Source: Loripinus fragilis (lineage: Eukaryota > Mollusca > Bivalvia > Lucinida > Lucinidae). Taken from it: a stretch of 64,000 nt of DNA. The notes under the pieces were generated by a model. It did no database searches. It saw nothing but the letters and a program-made list of their open reading frames with translations, and had not been told where the DNA came from. Position numbers and translations under genes: made by a program. The stretch spans positions 65,355,066 through 65,419,065 of the forward strand of contig OZ026524.1 of the NCBI GenBank assembly GCA_964019695.1, given 5' to 3'. Positions 23,064 through 33,898 of this stretch are shown here, one piece after another; position 1 is the first letter of the stretch; each line of letters opens with the position of its first letter.

Positions 23064-23444
23064 TATCTCGCAATCCACAACTTGCAGATGCATGCATGTA
23101 CAACATGCAAGCTATTGCTTAGCCTGTGCGGCTGTACGGACGATTATTTTGCCGTACAGACGCACACACCATACAATCAACTGACTGTAATGTTCACGAC
23201 CCGTGGTGAAGGTACAACATTGATCAGTATCCGGTGTCAGAAGGAATGTGTGGAAAGCAAATTGGAAGGACAGACGGACGCTCACGGGGATTATAGTGCA
23301 CCCCTGCGGGACGTGCAAAATGTCGATACCAGGACTTATAGCGTTGTTATTGATAATTTCGATTTGCATATTTTTCCATTTAACATAGACTTCTTGATTT
23401 TTGGCAGATTTCTATGTTTTAGACTCTCCCAGTAGACTCGTCAC

Positions 23445-23850
23445 TGTTTTACAGACCGGTGGCTGGAAAATATTACAATGAAAAAATATGCAAAAATTGA
23501 TCAAAATACATGTACGTGTACTACGTGGTTCAATAGTTATTAGATTTTCACTACTGTAGTATTGCCTTTAAATCTAGTCACGGTTTTGCTATATCTATGC
23601 GCATGCAAACTTTCAGGGTGAAGAAACCTTTAAATTCTAAAAACGAAAAACTGTATTCCGTTTGAGGTGCAATACTACAGTAACTGACCAGGACCGGTCG
23701 GACTGATGCTCAGCAAGGCCTCGTCCATTATATAAACTGTTACAAAAGTTACAAAAACCGGTGGGTAGACAATGTTGACATGCATACGTATGCAAAGTTT
23801 GATCAAATAATATACCATGTGGTTCAAGAGTTACGAGCATTTTCACTAAC
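23445..23850 (+). repeat. Two direct ~110-bp repeats around a small MITE
   Basis: The blocks 'accggtggctgg...ttgatcaaaata...gtggttcaatagttat' (about 23,456-23,555) and 'accggtgggtag...ttgatcaaataa...gtggttcaagagttac' (about 23,757-23,855) are direct repeats. Between them a foldback at 23,552-23,682 has the ends tactgtagtattgc and gcaatactacagta. Confidence 0.6.
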
Positions 23851-23911
23851 TGATAGTGGAGACCTGCGGGTCATGCAATAACTTATGCATATGAGATCAA
23901 ATGAAAGGCAT

Positions 23912-24115
23912 ATGAGCCACGACACGTGATTTCAAACAATGTGGCATTTGGACACGAATACTCAGACGAGCGTGTGAAGCTTAGAGTCGCTTAACAGTCA
24001 TATAATATTCAAGCGACTAGTAAAGGCTCTGATCAGGCTGCGCATTTGCGCAGGCTGGTCTGAGCCTTTACTGATTGCACATTCGACATTATTGGAAATC
24101 TCATGTCGCGGTTCA
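23912..24115. mobile_element. GAGCC.CGACATG MITE, copy 1
   Basis: The ends tgagccacgacacgtgattt and aaatctcatgtcgcggttca are inverted repeats. The core is a hairpin (24,022-24,071) pairing aaaggctctgatcaggctgc with its near complement. A second copy is at 58.44-58.68 kb and a core-only relative is near 50.07-50.14 kb. Confidence 0.75.
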
Positions 24116-24480
24116 TCATGTTCATTATTATAAATAAGTTATAATTAGTCAATAAATTGGAATAAACCCACTAATAGACATTTTTCAGTTACCGCGGACC
24201 TTAGGATTTATAAGGTATAGCACACCTTAGACTTACGATATTTTAGAGGGGCGATCTCAGCAGTGTAATTCAGAAACGTTTAACAACTTCATTAGTTGTA
24301 ACTTGCGAGTCGGTTAATTTCTTGTTAGGAAATCATATGAAGTGCTTTAATAAAGTCATCTTCATCAAACTAGTATTTTCTTTTAAAATGCGGATGTATT
24401 GTAGTCGTGAAAATGGTGCATGCTTTCTATGTCTGCTGATTATATTAAAATGCACTCTGGACTAATTTTATGATGGAATT

Positions 24481-24760
24481 AAAAATAATGAATCCAGAAC
24501 AGACTGCAACCCATGCAACGGTTTGACTGTTAGAGAGGAAGATTTCAACCTCCACTTCTGCACTAGACACCGAAATTATATTCAATCTATTGAGTCTGAC
24601 TGCAGAAAAAAAGGAGAATCACTTTCATTTGCACACTCTTATTTCGGATGCTTGATTGGACCTTCCGTGCAAGAGGACTCAGTTAAGAATTTTGGTCTGA
24701 TTGAAGTAGAAATTCATATGGAGCATTCTGATATACGTAGAAGGCTTCCATGTGAGCTGG
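24481..24760 (+). CDS. Unrecognised Cys/His-rich open segment (possible exon)
   Basis: The open frame reads through TDCNPCNGLTVREEDFNLHF and CTRHRNY and stays open to 24,816. Its C-x2-C ... H-x-C-x2-H spacing could bind zinc, but I do not recognise a family. A weak acceptor-like 'aatccag' ends at 24,497. The last ~70 bases of the frame overlap the family C repeat that starts near 24,745, so the real 3' limit is unknown. It may be a degraded exon or chance. Confidence 0.25.
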
Positions 24761-25130
24761 ACATTTCTTGTACTTCAACAACAGCAGAATCTAGGGCGAA
24801 TATTTGGTACCAGTAAAATGCATTTAAGGCCCCCAGTGACTTAGGCTGCTGTCCTTTCTAAGGCGGTTGGTCTGATGTTGTTGACTTTTTGTTTATTGTT
24901 ACTCCCATTGTGCCAGTCTGTAATTGTTCTATGTTTTGTTGTACGTTACTTTATTTACATTCTAGATTTGCAATCATCTTGATGGGGAACAGAAAGCCGG
25001 TTGCTTAGCTTAGTTTGTCTTCCTGTTGTCTCTTGATGGTTGTATGGCTCTTCCTCATGGTGCCATGGGTTTGTCTGCTGTTTGTGATTGCGGTATTTCC
25101 TGATCATACTCACTTACTATTTTTTAGGTA
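24745..25130 (-). repeat. Family C dispersed repeat, near full copy
   Basis: Blocks 'cagaatctagggcgaa', 'cttaggctgctgtcctttct', 'ttgcaatcatcttgatggg', 'tcctgatcatactcacttac' occur in the same order as at 12.1 kb. Confidence 0.75.
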
Positions 25131-26000
25131 GTGAATACCCTTTATACCTTCTTTACATGAACCACAAGACTGGTGACCTTGAAACAGGGTTTACATCATT
25201 GGATAGTAAGTGAGTATGAGCTGGAAATGCCCCTGATCAGGTCCCATACTGTTTTGGAATTCGATCATGAAATAATTTTGCAATAACTAAGTCAGATCAC
25301 AATTATTGTTTACCTATTTTAGTATGCAGGCAATATTAGATATTGAAACGTATGAAGCGAAAGTTTAGTTTTTTTTTTGTATTTTACTCCTTCTGAATTT
25401 CTAAGGGTGCTCAACTAAGCGTGTATTGAATTAAACAGTTTCAGCATTTTTTTGGGAGATAGGAAATAATGATTAATAATAACTTAAATAGATTGGTGAA
25501 CTCCTTCCGTATATGTTGAAGATAAGGAGCTAGATATGATAGGATGCAGCTTAATCACATACATGATTAAGCCCGTCTGCTTGTCTGCCTGTCCCTCCTG
25601 TAGTCATTTATGATATTTGATGCATTTTGATTTTTTATGATCAATACCATGAACAGTCAATATCATATAAAGTTCACCCAAATCGACTCAACAATTATAT
25701 ATATGCATGCTTGGTAATTTTGCATGTCTATTCATTGTCTGCAGTTTCTTTTATCTTTCCTTTTATTTAAATTAACTCATTAAAAAAGATCCTTGGGGAA
25801 TACCATGACAGTGCTAAATAGTTTGGATTTGGATGAAGCCCGATATTTTGTCAGGCCTGATCTTGTTCCAAATTTTTTGCAAATGTGACTCATCAATAGA
25901 TGACAACAGTCGACACTAGTGGAAAAATAGTTACAAGTATAATGACACTTGAATTACTAGAAACGACTGAGTTAGACTATATTGACTTTTGGTGTATTTA
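25131..26000. other. Anonymous AT-rich DNA
   Basis: No gene, RNA or strong repeat was recognised. 'gtaagtgagtatgagctgga' near 25,207 resembles a family C end. Confidence 0.35.
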
Positions 26001-26216
26001 CAGGGACGTATCCAGGATTTCTTGAAAGGATGGTCATATGTATAAAGGCACGGGGTTCTCTTTTCAGATTTTATCTCAGTTTTCTTAGATATCCAATGAA
26101 AATGAAATAATTTGGTCTCACTGAGAGCAAATTATATTTTGTTTCCATAGGATATTTAAAAATGGGGGGGAGGGGGTTCGAGCAAACCCCCTGAATCCCC
26201 TCTGGATCCACCACTG
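26001..26216 (+). mobile_element. GGATCC-ended relative (short type)
   Basis: The left end cagggacgtatccagg and the right end (reverse complement cagtggtggatccaga) are imperfect inverted repeats. The interior includes G-rich 'ggggggagggggttcgagc' near 26,164. There is no central gcgaaacgcc palindrome, so it belongs to a separate subfamily. Confidence 0.55.
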
Positions 26217-26469
26217 ATTTAATTTAACATTAGCAATTTCCCAGTATGTGTCATGGTTTTAGTTTAATGATGACGCCAATTGAATAGTGTAACACCAGTC
26301 AAGGCGACAAAATGAAAACTGTTGGTGTAGAAGTCTCTTCATTATGGCGCCGTGTGTGACTGCGTTGGTGGAAGCTTTTTGCATACTAAGGTGCGTACTT
26401 ACGAAAATACGCATGTGCGTACAACTTAATGATGCAAGTATAGGGCTTTAGCTATTCAATTTGATTTTT

Positions 26470-26640
26470 TGAAGAAAAATCCAGTTTATTGTGTTTATGC
26501 TGCGTGTCTTCACAGTTTATTTTAGCCCTGTGAAATGCTCTTAAACCATTTTCCGCAAAAGGGCCTAACCCCTGGATTCATATAGGGGGACTATTCAGAG
26601 TAGGAACTCTATATAATGCCCCAGGAACGTGCCTGATACT
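26470..26640 (+). repeat. Dispersed repeat shared with 38.16-38.33 kb
   Basis: Ordered blocks 'tgtcttcacagtttatttta', 'gccctgtgaaatgctctt', 'aaccatttt' and 'gtgcctgatact' match the second copy with many differences. The minus-strand open frame at 26,609-26,839 overlaps its end and is not supported as a gene. Confidence 0.55.
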
Positions 26641-27820
26641 TATATCTCAAGCATAAGCTTTCTGCTGCAAGTGAGCTCTCTCCCAATAAGTATAATATAC
26701 CAGTCGGTTTTAACCACGCACCCAATACCCTGACATGCGGGGAAATGTGCGGCATTTGATATACAAAGGCATATATGGCAGTATAAAGTAAAACATGACA
26801 GACTGTGGGGAAAACTGCCATGGTTTTAACAAAAGTCAAAGTCCCTGCTGTTCTCCAGTTAGAAATGACAAGTGCATAAATTCAAGTCCTCTTAAGGGTC
26901 AAGGGGGAACCCAAATTGCCTAGTAGTTTGGTACATTAATTATCAAAACAAGATAGGGACGCTCATGCTTGAATTCCATGTCCGCTCCATATCTCCTTTG
27001 CATTCCAATGATTTTTAATTACTGTGTTCCAGCTATATTGGCTTTCACAAGTTGTGAACGCCTATTGCGTTTCCACTGTCCATTAACCTGAGCTTGATGA
27101 AAAATTGACGCAAAAAAAACAAACAATCATATTGGATGCAGAAACATCGAATTTACCTACTCGCAAGTTCGACAAGTGAATGCATACATGTATGGAACAA
27201 GAAATAACTTAAAAAAAGATATTCCGCTGCATTTCAATTGTATTTTCGGTACATGTTTTTTACACGTGCAAACTGGTTAAATGTCATCATGCAGCATTTC
27301 ATCAGGGTATGCACTGTTTGTTAAGGTAAAAAAAGATCTCAGGGCAAAAAATATAATATTTAGTAGCAGACGAAAAAGCTAGATTCCTGTTACTGCTGAC
27401 ATCGCCCCTCTTAAATAAAGTCCAAAGTAAGTCTCCGTTGACGGACAAATCGTAATGTGAGGTGCAACTGAAAAATGTCTAATATTAGAGTATTGCAACC
27501 GTTCAAAGCCTCATGAACGACACAAGATTTGATTTACAGCTGCCAAGCTCACTTGCCCGTGCAGTTCGCTTCGATCATTGAATTTATTCGCCAGATGTGA
27601 CTTTGGTGTTGTGATTGACAGCGAGCCACATCTGAGTTGCACGTGCAAAACAAGCATCTTGTATGCTCCATTTGCTGTCCGTTTTCACACTGGCTGTTCC
27701 GCTTCCAACAAAACCGTTAATACGATTAGATATTAAATACAAATTGTTTTATCTCCTAAATTATTAATAATTTCTGTATATTATTTATTTATAATAAAAT
27801 GTTTATATAAGCAATAAATT
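26641..27820. other. Anonymous DNA
   Basis: A small foldback pairs cagatgtg (27,591-27,598) with ccacatctg (about 27,625). No gene was recognised. Confidence 0.35.
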
Positions 27821-27823
27821 AAA

Positions 27824-27910
27824 TTTTTGGAAGGTTCATGGAATCATGAATACTTCAGGTCTCTTGCAATTTTATAAATACAAACTGGCTTAACATGAAC
27901 CTTCCAAAAA
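27824..27910. repeat. Foldback with perfect 17-bp arms
   Basis: TTTTTGGAAGGTTCATG at 27,824-27,840 is exactly complemented at 27,894-27,910; the loop is 53 bp. Confidence 0.7.
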
Positions 27911-28361
27911 TCGAATTCATTTCTTAAGTGTTCGATTATTATGTGCCTTTTGTTGTCTGTTGGTCTGTGGTCTGTTATTTTGGTATTTACTGATCATACC
28001 AACATGTCTTTAGAATCTGAAAGCAACCGCATAGTAATATAACGCTTCTTGAGTAACTGACAAACTCTGGTTGAAACATGCAGTCGAATTAAGACCTTGG
28101 TTTTGTCTATTTTAAGTGGCCGCTTAAGACAGGTTTTACTGTATTCAGAATAAAAAAAACACAGCAAAAAAGACGAATAAATAACGAACCCCCTCACCCT
28201 AAATAAAACAACAGCAACAGATACGCGAGATAATTGCTTCATTAGAATGGACACAAACTCTACAGAAACCGGACTACATTTGTAAATACAATACCCAAAC
28301 TAAAAAATGAATCTTGATATCAATTTCCAAATTCAATGGTAATTAATACTGTCATTGGTAT

Positions 28362-28421
28362 CAACTAGGCTCGGTATACTGCTAAACACATGATGTGTTC
28401 ACCAGTGTATCGAGCCTAGTT
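28362..28421. repeat. Short palindrome
   Basis: aactaggctcggtatact pairs with agtgtatcgagcctagtt with one unpaired base; the centre is aacacatgatgtgtt. Confidence 0.65.
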
Positions 28422-28447
28422 TATATTCAAATTGTATATAGATACAC

Positions 28448-28815
28448 GTTTATCAGTCACCCCTAATATTAACTAAATTATTTCAGCATAACCAAATAAA
28501 CGTTTCCTATCTCACTGCATGTTATCTTTATCAGGTCATAATGCATGACGTTGCACTTTTTGAATGGCGTCGCTTATGACGCTTTATCAACACAAAAATG
28601 AAAAATTACGTCATAATCGCTAGTTTGAAGAGTGTTCAACAATGGGTAAACTGATAAATAGAATACCAGGTTCGCGTCTTTTGATATCAAGTTTACCAGG
28701 CTCGGCTTTGAGAACGCATGTTGAATCGCTCGGCAAGCCTCGCGATGTCAACAAGCGTTCTTAAAGCCTTGCCTGGTAAACTTGATATCAAAAGACACTC
28801 ACCATGTATTCTCTA
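28448..28815 (+). mobile_element. P1 hairpin element, copy 2
   Basis: The sequence and order match copy 1: gcatgacgttgcactttttg, tcataatcgctagtttgaag, then foldback arms caagtttaccaggctcggct and gccttgcctggtaaacttga. It ends about 90 bp before the transcript-side acceptor of the GMC gene. Confidence 0.8.
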
Positions 28816-28825
28816 TATACACACA

Positions 28826-28857
28826 GGTGTGTGTGTGTGGGGGGGGGGGGGTGGTGG
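28826..28857 (+). repeat. (GT)n / G12 microsatellite
   Basis: A short GT run is followed by twelve consecutive G and a G-rich tail, between the P1 element and the GMC gene. Confidence 0.8.
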
Positions 28858-28926
28858 GTACGTGCGTGCGTACATATGTTATATGTATCTTGTCGTCATG
28901 TTTCAGAATAAACCTGGGATCAAACG

Positions 28927-30738
28927 ATGGAGTTGGTGCACCAGGCTAACATTGTTCTCACAATAGCAGTTATTGTTTCCTACTATTTCATGTCACAATC
29001 TTCCAAAGAACAGACAATACTTACGGACGCACTGGATGACGAATACGACTACATCGTTGTTGGTGCAGGGTCTGCTGGCTCAGTCGTAGCTTCTCGACTC
29101 TCGGAAGACAAGGACAAAAAAGTGCTTCTCATCGAGGCAGGGGGTCATTATGATGAAAATCCGATGTTACACGTGCCATATTACTTTTTCAATTTACAGC
29201 ACACAGAGCATGACTGGGAATATTACACGGAACCTCAGAAGGTTTCTTGTCTAGGCCTCAAAGAGGAAAGAGGATTTTGGCCTCGTGGTAAAGTCCTTGG
29301 AGGAAGTAGTATGTTAAATGGAATGCATTATACAAGAGGCTCAAAATATGAATTCGATGAGTGGGAACGGAATGGGTGTACTGGATGGAGTTATAAAGAT
29401 GTACTACCATATTTCCTTAAATCTGAAGATATTAAAATTCCCGAACTCAAGGATTCTCCATATCATTCCAGTGGTGGGCCTCTCTCTGTTGAGAGTGGTA
29501 AAGCTACACCTTTAGCTGAACTATATATGAAGGCAGGTAGGGAGTTAGGATATAACAATACCGATTACAACGGCGAGGACCAAGAAGGTTTTAATTACAT
29601 GCAGGAGACAACAAGAAACGGACTCAGGAGCAGCACAAGTGTTGAATATTTAGGGAACACAGCTAGTAGAGGGAATCTGCATATTGCCGTCAACAGCTTT
29701 GTAACGAAGGTAGAAATAAAAAATAGCAGAGCAACAGGGGTGTATTTGATAAGAAAATCGAGAAAGATTTTCATAAAGGCGAAAAATGAGGTAATACTGT
29801 CAGCAGGAGTGATTAGTTCTCCCCAGATACTGATGTTAAGCGGCGTTGGTCCAAAGGCTCATTTAGAATCTTTAGGGATAAAGGTAAAAGCTGATCTTCC
29901 AGTTGGTCAGAACTTACAGGACCATTTGATGACTTTTATGTTCACTAAGATTGACTTTCCCTATGGACTGAATGAAAATCTTCTAGCAAGCTGGTGGACA
30001 AAAATTAAATATAATGTATTTGGAAAGGGGCCAATGTCAAAGTCTAGCGTTGATGGTACTGGATTTTTCTATAATGACGCAAGCAGGAGAGGTAATAGCT
30101 ACGCTGACATCCAATTCGTCTTCATAAGTACTTTGCCTGTGATCAACTTTTTCAACTTTAAAGACGAGGTTGTAAAAGAGCAACTGGCAAAAACTCCCAA
30201 TGACAATGGGTTCTCGACTCTTGTCAGTATAAGTCATCCAAAGAGCAAAGGTGTCATTACTCTTAAAAGTACGGACCCTTTTGAATACCCAGCAATAGAT
30301 CCTAAATACTTGACGGATCAACGAGATATCAACGATTTTATTGCCGCTTTCAGAATTTGGGAACGATTCATAGAAACGCCAACCATGCAGTCACTGGGAG
30401 CTAAGGTAGAACATGCCAAAATTTCATTTTGCGCCAAACATGAGTTCCGTTCAGATAAATTCTGGGAGTGTGTAGCACGCCATCTAGGTGTGACAATGTA
30501 TCATCACTGTGGTACGTGTAAAATGGGAGCATTAGACGATTCTACTACAGTTGTAGATCCACAAGGTCGAGTCAAAGGTATACAACGATTACGTGTGGTA
30601 GATGCTTCTATTCTTCCAAATGTCACGACTGGAAATACCAACGCCCCAACAATAATGGCCGCTGAAAAGATATCTGACTCTATCAGAGGTATTGACAGCG
30701 TTAAGGCACTCAGAGATAGGATCAGAGACTTGAAATGA
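28927..30738 (+). CDS. GMC oxidoreductase (glucose/choline dehydrogenase-like)
   Basis: Intact 603-aa flavoprotein. Residues 10-22 form a hydrophobic segment (VLTIAVIVSYY), suggesting a signal anchor or secreted form. The FAD-binding GxGxxG is GAGSAG (46-51), followed by the acidic strand end LLIEAGG (67-73). GMC signature 1 lies around GKVLGGSSMLNG (121-132) and signature 2 around GVISSPQILMLSGVG (294-308). The C-terminal catalytic region has YHHCGTCKMG (525-534) and TGNTNAPTIMAAEK (568-581), so the expected His (526) and second active-site residue (Asn 572) are present. Family knowledge: such enzymes oxidise an alcohol or sugar and pass electrons to FAD. The substrate cannot be read from sequence. 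Length is typical (~560-630 aa). An acceptor-like tttcag ends at 28,906, so a non-coding 5' exon may exist upstream. The coding region has no intron. The last codons (LRDRIRDLK) lie in the first units of a minisatellite. Confidence 0.93.
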   Translation: MELVHQANIVLTIAVIVSYYFMSQSSKEQTILTDALDDEYDYIVVGAGSAGSVVASRLSEDKDKKVLLIEAGGHYDENPMLHVPYYFFNLQHTEHDWEYYTEPQKVSCLGLKEERGFWPRGKVLGGSSMLNGMHYTRGSKYEFDEWERNGCTGWSYKDVLPYFLKSEDIKIPELKDSPYHSSGGPLSVESGKATPLAELYMKAGRELGYNNTDYNGEDQEGFNYMQETTRNGLRSSTSVEYLGNTASRGNLHIAVNSFVTKVEIKNSRATGVYLIRKSRKIFIKAKNEVILSAGVISSPQILMLSGVGPKAHLESLGIKVKADLPVGQNLQDHLMTFMFTKIDFPYGLNENLLASWWTKIKYNVFGKGPMSKSSVDGTGFFYNDASRRGNSYADIQFVFISTLPVINFFNFKDEVVKEQLAKTPNDNGFSTLVSISHPKSKGVITLKSTDPFEYPAIDPKYLTDQRDINDFIAAFRIWERFIETPTMQSLGAKVEHAKISFCAKHEFRSDKFWECVARHLGVTMYHHCGTCKMGALDDSTTVVDPQGRVKGIQRLRVVDASILPNVTTGNTNAPTIMAAEKISDSIRGIDSVKALRDRIRDLK

Positions 30739-31180
30739 GACCTATAGTGATAAGTTCAGACATTTGAAATAAGAAAATTAGAGACTTGAAATCAAACAAT
30801 TAGAAGTAAAGTCAGAGAAATGATATAAGATATAAAAAATAAGATCAGAGAATTGAAATAAAACAATAAGAGAAATGACCAGAAAACTGAAATAAGATTA
30901 TTAGAGATGAGATCAGAAATAAGAGCAGTAGAGATAAGATCAGAATCCTGAAATAAGAGCATTAGATATGAGATCAGAACCCTAAAATAAGAGCATTAGA
31001 GATAAGACCAGAAACCTGAAATTAGAGCAGCAGTAGAGATCAGAAATCTGAAAATAGAGCATTAGAGATGAGATCAGAAACCTGAAATTATAAGAGCAGC
31101 AGTAGAGATGAGATCAGAAACCTGAAAATAGAGCATTAGAGATGAGATCAGAAACATGAAATGAAATAAATTAGACATCT
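30715..31180 (+). repeat. Minisatellite overlapping the GMC stop codon
   Basis: Diverged units of mostly ~34 bp (range about 27-41), with consensus ttagagatgagatcagaaac plus ctgaaataagagca, repeat until about 31,180. The earliest recognisable units (agataggatcagagacttga) encode the protein's C-terminal residues and contain its TGA stop, so array and CDS overlap by about 25 bases. Confidence 0.8.
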
Positions 31181-31189
31181 GATCAGATA

Positions 31190-31262
31190 TATGATGTTCC
31201 TGGTTAGATGTTGTACTTGATTGTATCGATTCCTGATCTTTGCCTTTATCTCTACTTAAAAA
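31190..31262 (+). repeat. Family B end fragment
   Basis: 'gtacttgattgtatcgattc' followed by 'ctgatctttgcc' matches the 3' end of family B at 20.6 and 35.35 kb. Confidence 0.55.
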
Positions 31263-31915
31263 ATATTAATCTACATAAACATATATCTACATATACAGAA
31301 ATGTATAATTAAACACATATTTTGATTTTGATTTTACATTTTATTCAATATTTCAGCCAGACTCAGATATGTTTAGTTATGAATAAAACCGTGATCCAAA
31401 TATATACGGAACAAAAGTGAAAACGCTACACCTGAATTATTTGTCATTTATATACAAAATGATGCAAGTCAGTAAAACAAATGAAAATGTATCTGAATAT
31501 TCAAAGACTGGGCTATGAATAACAGTAAAAGTTTGCATGCGCAATTGCAAAATTCAGGAGATAAGGCTTAAAACACAAAAAGGAACATTACTCAGACATC
31601 AAAAAAGACAAATTGGTGGACTTTCAACGAATCGTTTGCTGGATGTCTGGGAAACATTACTAAGCTTTAGAAAATACGTTTTGTCCAATTCTTTCTCACA
31701 AAACATAAACTATTGTAGTTGTAGCGTTTTCAGTTTTGTTCAGTATACATTTAATAGTGGCCTGTGGAATACAAACGAATATTATAATCTAAAACAACTA
31801 TGTTATTAGATTCCAAAATATTTCAGAGCATCATGCATGATTTGAATCACCATGACCTTCCTATAAGCCATGCTTTATCCATCAGCACAACCAACTGCAC
31901 CACAAATAGCAAGAC
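31263..31915. other. Downstream flank of the GMC gene, no gene seen
   Basis: AT-rich. AATAAA occurs at about 31,382, but nothing distinguishes it as the true poly(A) signal. The small open frame at 31,537-31,809 matches no known family. Confidence 0.35.
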
Positions 31916-32280
31916 TTATCAGATACCTCTCATATTAACTGCATTGTTGCACGTTGACCTGATAAACGTTGCCTATCTCACTGCATGTGACTTTATCAAG
32001 TCATCATGACGGTGCACTTCTTTAATGACGTCGTCGATGGCGTTGAATTGATATGGAACACGATAATACGCCATAATCGCTAGTTTGAAGAGTGAACCAA
32101 TTTGTTAACTGATAAAGAGAATACCAGGCTCGCGTCTTTTAACATTAAGTTTACCAGTCTAGGCTTGGAGAATGCATGTTGAATCTCTAGGCAAGCCTCG
32201 CGATGTCAACATGCGTTCTCAAAGCCTTGCCTGGTTAACTTAATATCAAAAGACACTCACCTAGTGTTCTCTATATATAC
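31916..32280 (+). mobile_element. P1 hairpin element, copy 3
   Basis: Same order as copies 1 and 2: tacctctcatattaactgca, gcataatcgctagtttgaag-like, foldback arms aagtttaccagtctaggctt and aaagccttgcctggttaact. It lies in the same orientation as copy 2, so the two bracket the GMC gene. Confidence 0.8.
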
Positions 32281-32429
32281 TGACTCCTACACACAAAAAG
32301 GTGAACATGACCAGGAAATGCAACAACCACAGATTAAAGGTCAATTTATGGCTTAAAATGGAAAATAGATAGTGGATCTTACATGAGTGCTTCTCTTGTT
32401 GCAGATATAGTGCATCTTACTTGAGTGCT

Positions 32430-33050
32430 CCTCTTGTTGTAGATATAGTCTCAAAAACTAAAATCGTAATCTTCAATAAGGTAGGAAAGCTAATAAAAGT
32501 TAATTTATATTTGGGTAATGAATATCTAGAATGTGTAAAGCATTTTCAGTATCTTTGGGTTGTTTTTCTGCTAGCGGAGTATTTAATTATGCTCAACAAG
32601 ATATTTTTTAATAAAGCCAGAAAGGCATCATTCAAAGTAACAAAGAGTCTCACGTTATAAGACCAGTTTACACTTATATAACCATTTGATTAAACCAATT
32701 TTGATATATGGGAATGAAATTTGGGGTGTTCTTAAAACTAATTCTAAAATATGCAATAGAGAGTAAATCTTCCTGTTTCAATACATCTATAAAAATAGTT
32801 TGGCTGACAAATCGCAGGTGAGCTTCTTGAAATATATCCTAGGGGTAAATAGATATTCCTCAAATTTAGCTGTTTAATCTGAAATGGGTAGACTGCCAAT
32901 ACATTTATCAGTTATTATATCCATTGTTAAATATATACACAGATTAGAAAATGCTTCTGATGGATTACTTAAGAATTTTTATATTTTGTCAAAGTACGAG
33001 GGATTTTCGAAAAGAATTGCTTTTTTTATCTGGAGACCTCAAATTTCAAG
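32430..33050 (+). pseudogene. Non-LTR retrotransposon reverse-transcriptase C-terminal remnant
   Basis: The frame reads SKTKIVIFNKVGKLIK, then LYLGNEYLECVKHFQYLWV, resembling the 'KTKxxVFNK.GR ... YLG' segment of jockey/CR1/L2-type reverse transcriptases. After the stop at about 32,660 further fragments follow in order: HLIKPILIYGNEIWG, ADKSQVSFLKYILGVNRYSS, EMGRLPIHLSVIISIVKYIHR. Several stops make it non-functional. The LINE text ends about where the mariner remnant begins. Confidence 0.75.
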
Positions 33051-33065
33051 TTAGCCCAAAATGGC

Positions 33066-33898
33066 TCATTTCATGCAATCGAAGAACTCTCCATGGTTAG
33101 AAAAGCAAAGCTTCGGCCGATGTTATCACTTCTTGATGGCGTCACGGTACGCTGATTTGGGCACAGTAATAAGGTACTGAAAAATAGCAGATCCAAGTGC
33201 CTGTGAGGACTGGTATTTCCGCCCAGCAAGGAATTATTTCAATTTCGGAAACATATAGAAATCACATGGGGCAAGATCTAAGGAATATGGGAGGTGAGGC
33301 AAAAAGTTACCTTTTCTTTCTTCAAAAAACACCGTAACTATTTTAGAGGCATGAGCAGGGTCATTGCACTGTAGAAGACGGATATGTTTAAAACCAGTAA
33401 CAGGGCGTTGTTTCTGATATTTTGTCGGCTTCTCCAGTACTATGTCTTTGTAGTACTTGCCGGTGATGTTTTTGCCCTTTTTCCACCGGCACTTTTATTG
33501 CGACTCCTTCACCAGAGAAGAAAATTACATACCAAACCTTCCTTGCACTTAAAGACCGTTTGACAATTATTAGGCGTCTGCTATGTTTAGTGACCCAGAT
33601 TCCATTGCTAACATTTCTGACTGGCTCAAAACAATAGACCCAATTTCCGTCACCTGCGACGACATTGGCAAACTGCTTTTTTGTCATAAGTTTTAAACAT
33701 TTGAAGCAGCTTTTTGGCCATTTTAACCCGTTGTATGTTTTGCTTACCAATCAACAGATGTGGCACCCATCTAGCAAAAATATTTCGGACTTTCAAATGC
33801 TTCTTCAAAATAAGGTGAAGCGTTGATAGTTACATGACTACTTTTCGTGCAATATCACAAACTGTAAATCTGGCATCTCCTTCAAGTAATAATTCACT
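33066..33898 (-). pseudogene. mariner transposase pseudogene
   Basis: Read on the minus strand, pieces of a mariner transposase follow in order: EGDARFTVCDIARK, LSTLHLILKKHLKVR, FANVVAGDGNWVYCFEPVR, IWVTKHSRR, SARKVWYVIFFSGEGVAI, GFKHIRLLQCNDPAHASK, LPYSLDLAPCDFYMFPKLK, SAIFQYLITVPKSAYRDA and a C-terminal stop at 33,066-33,068. The first (GDGNWVY) and third (SLDLAPCDF) acidic motifs are visible. At the second, where the family has HDN, the text reads QCN, so a catalytic Asp is lost. Several in-frame stops and frameshifts are present. The longest open stretch is 33,388-33,750. No flanking inverted repeats were identified. Confidence 0.85.

Noticed and set aside
33388..33750. 120-aa minus-strand open frame as a host gene
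   Set aside because: It is the least damaged part of the mariner transposase pseudogene.
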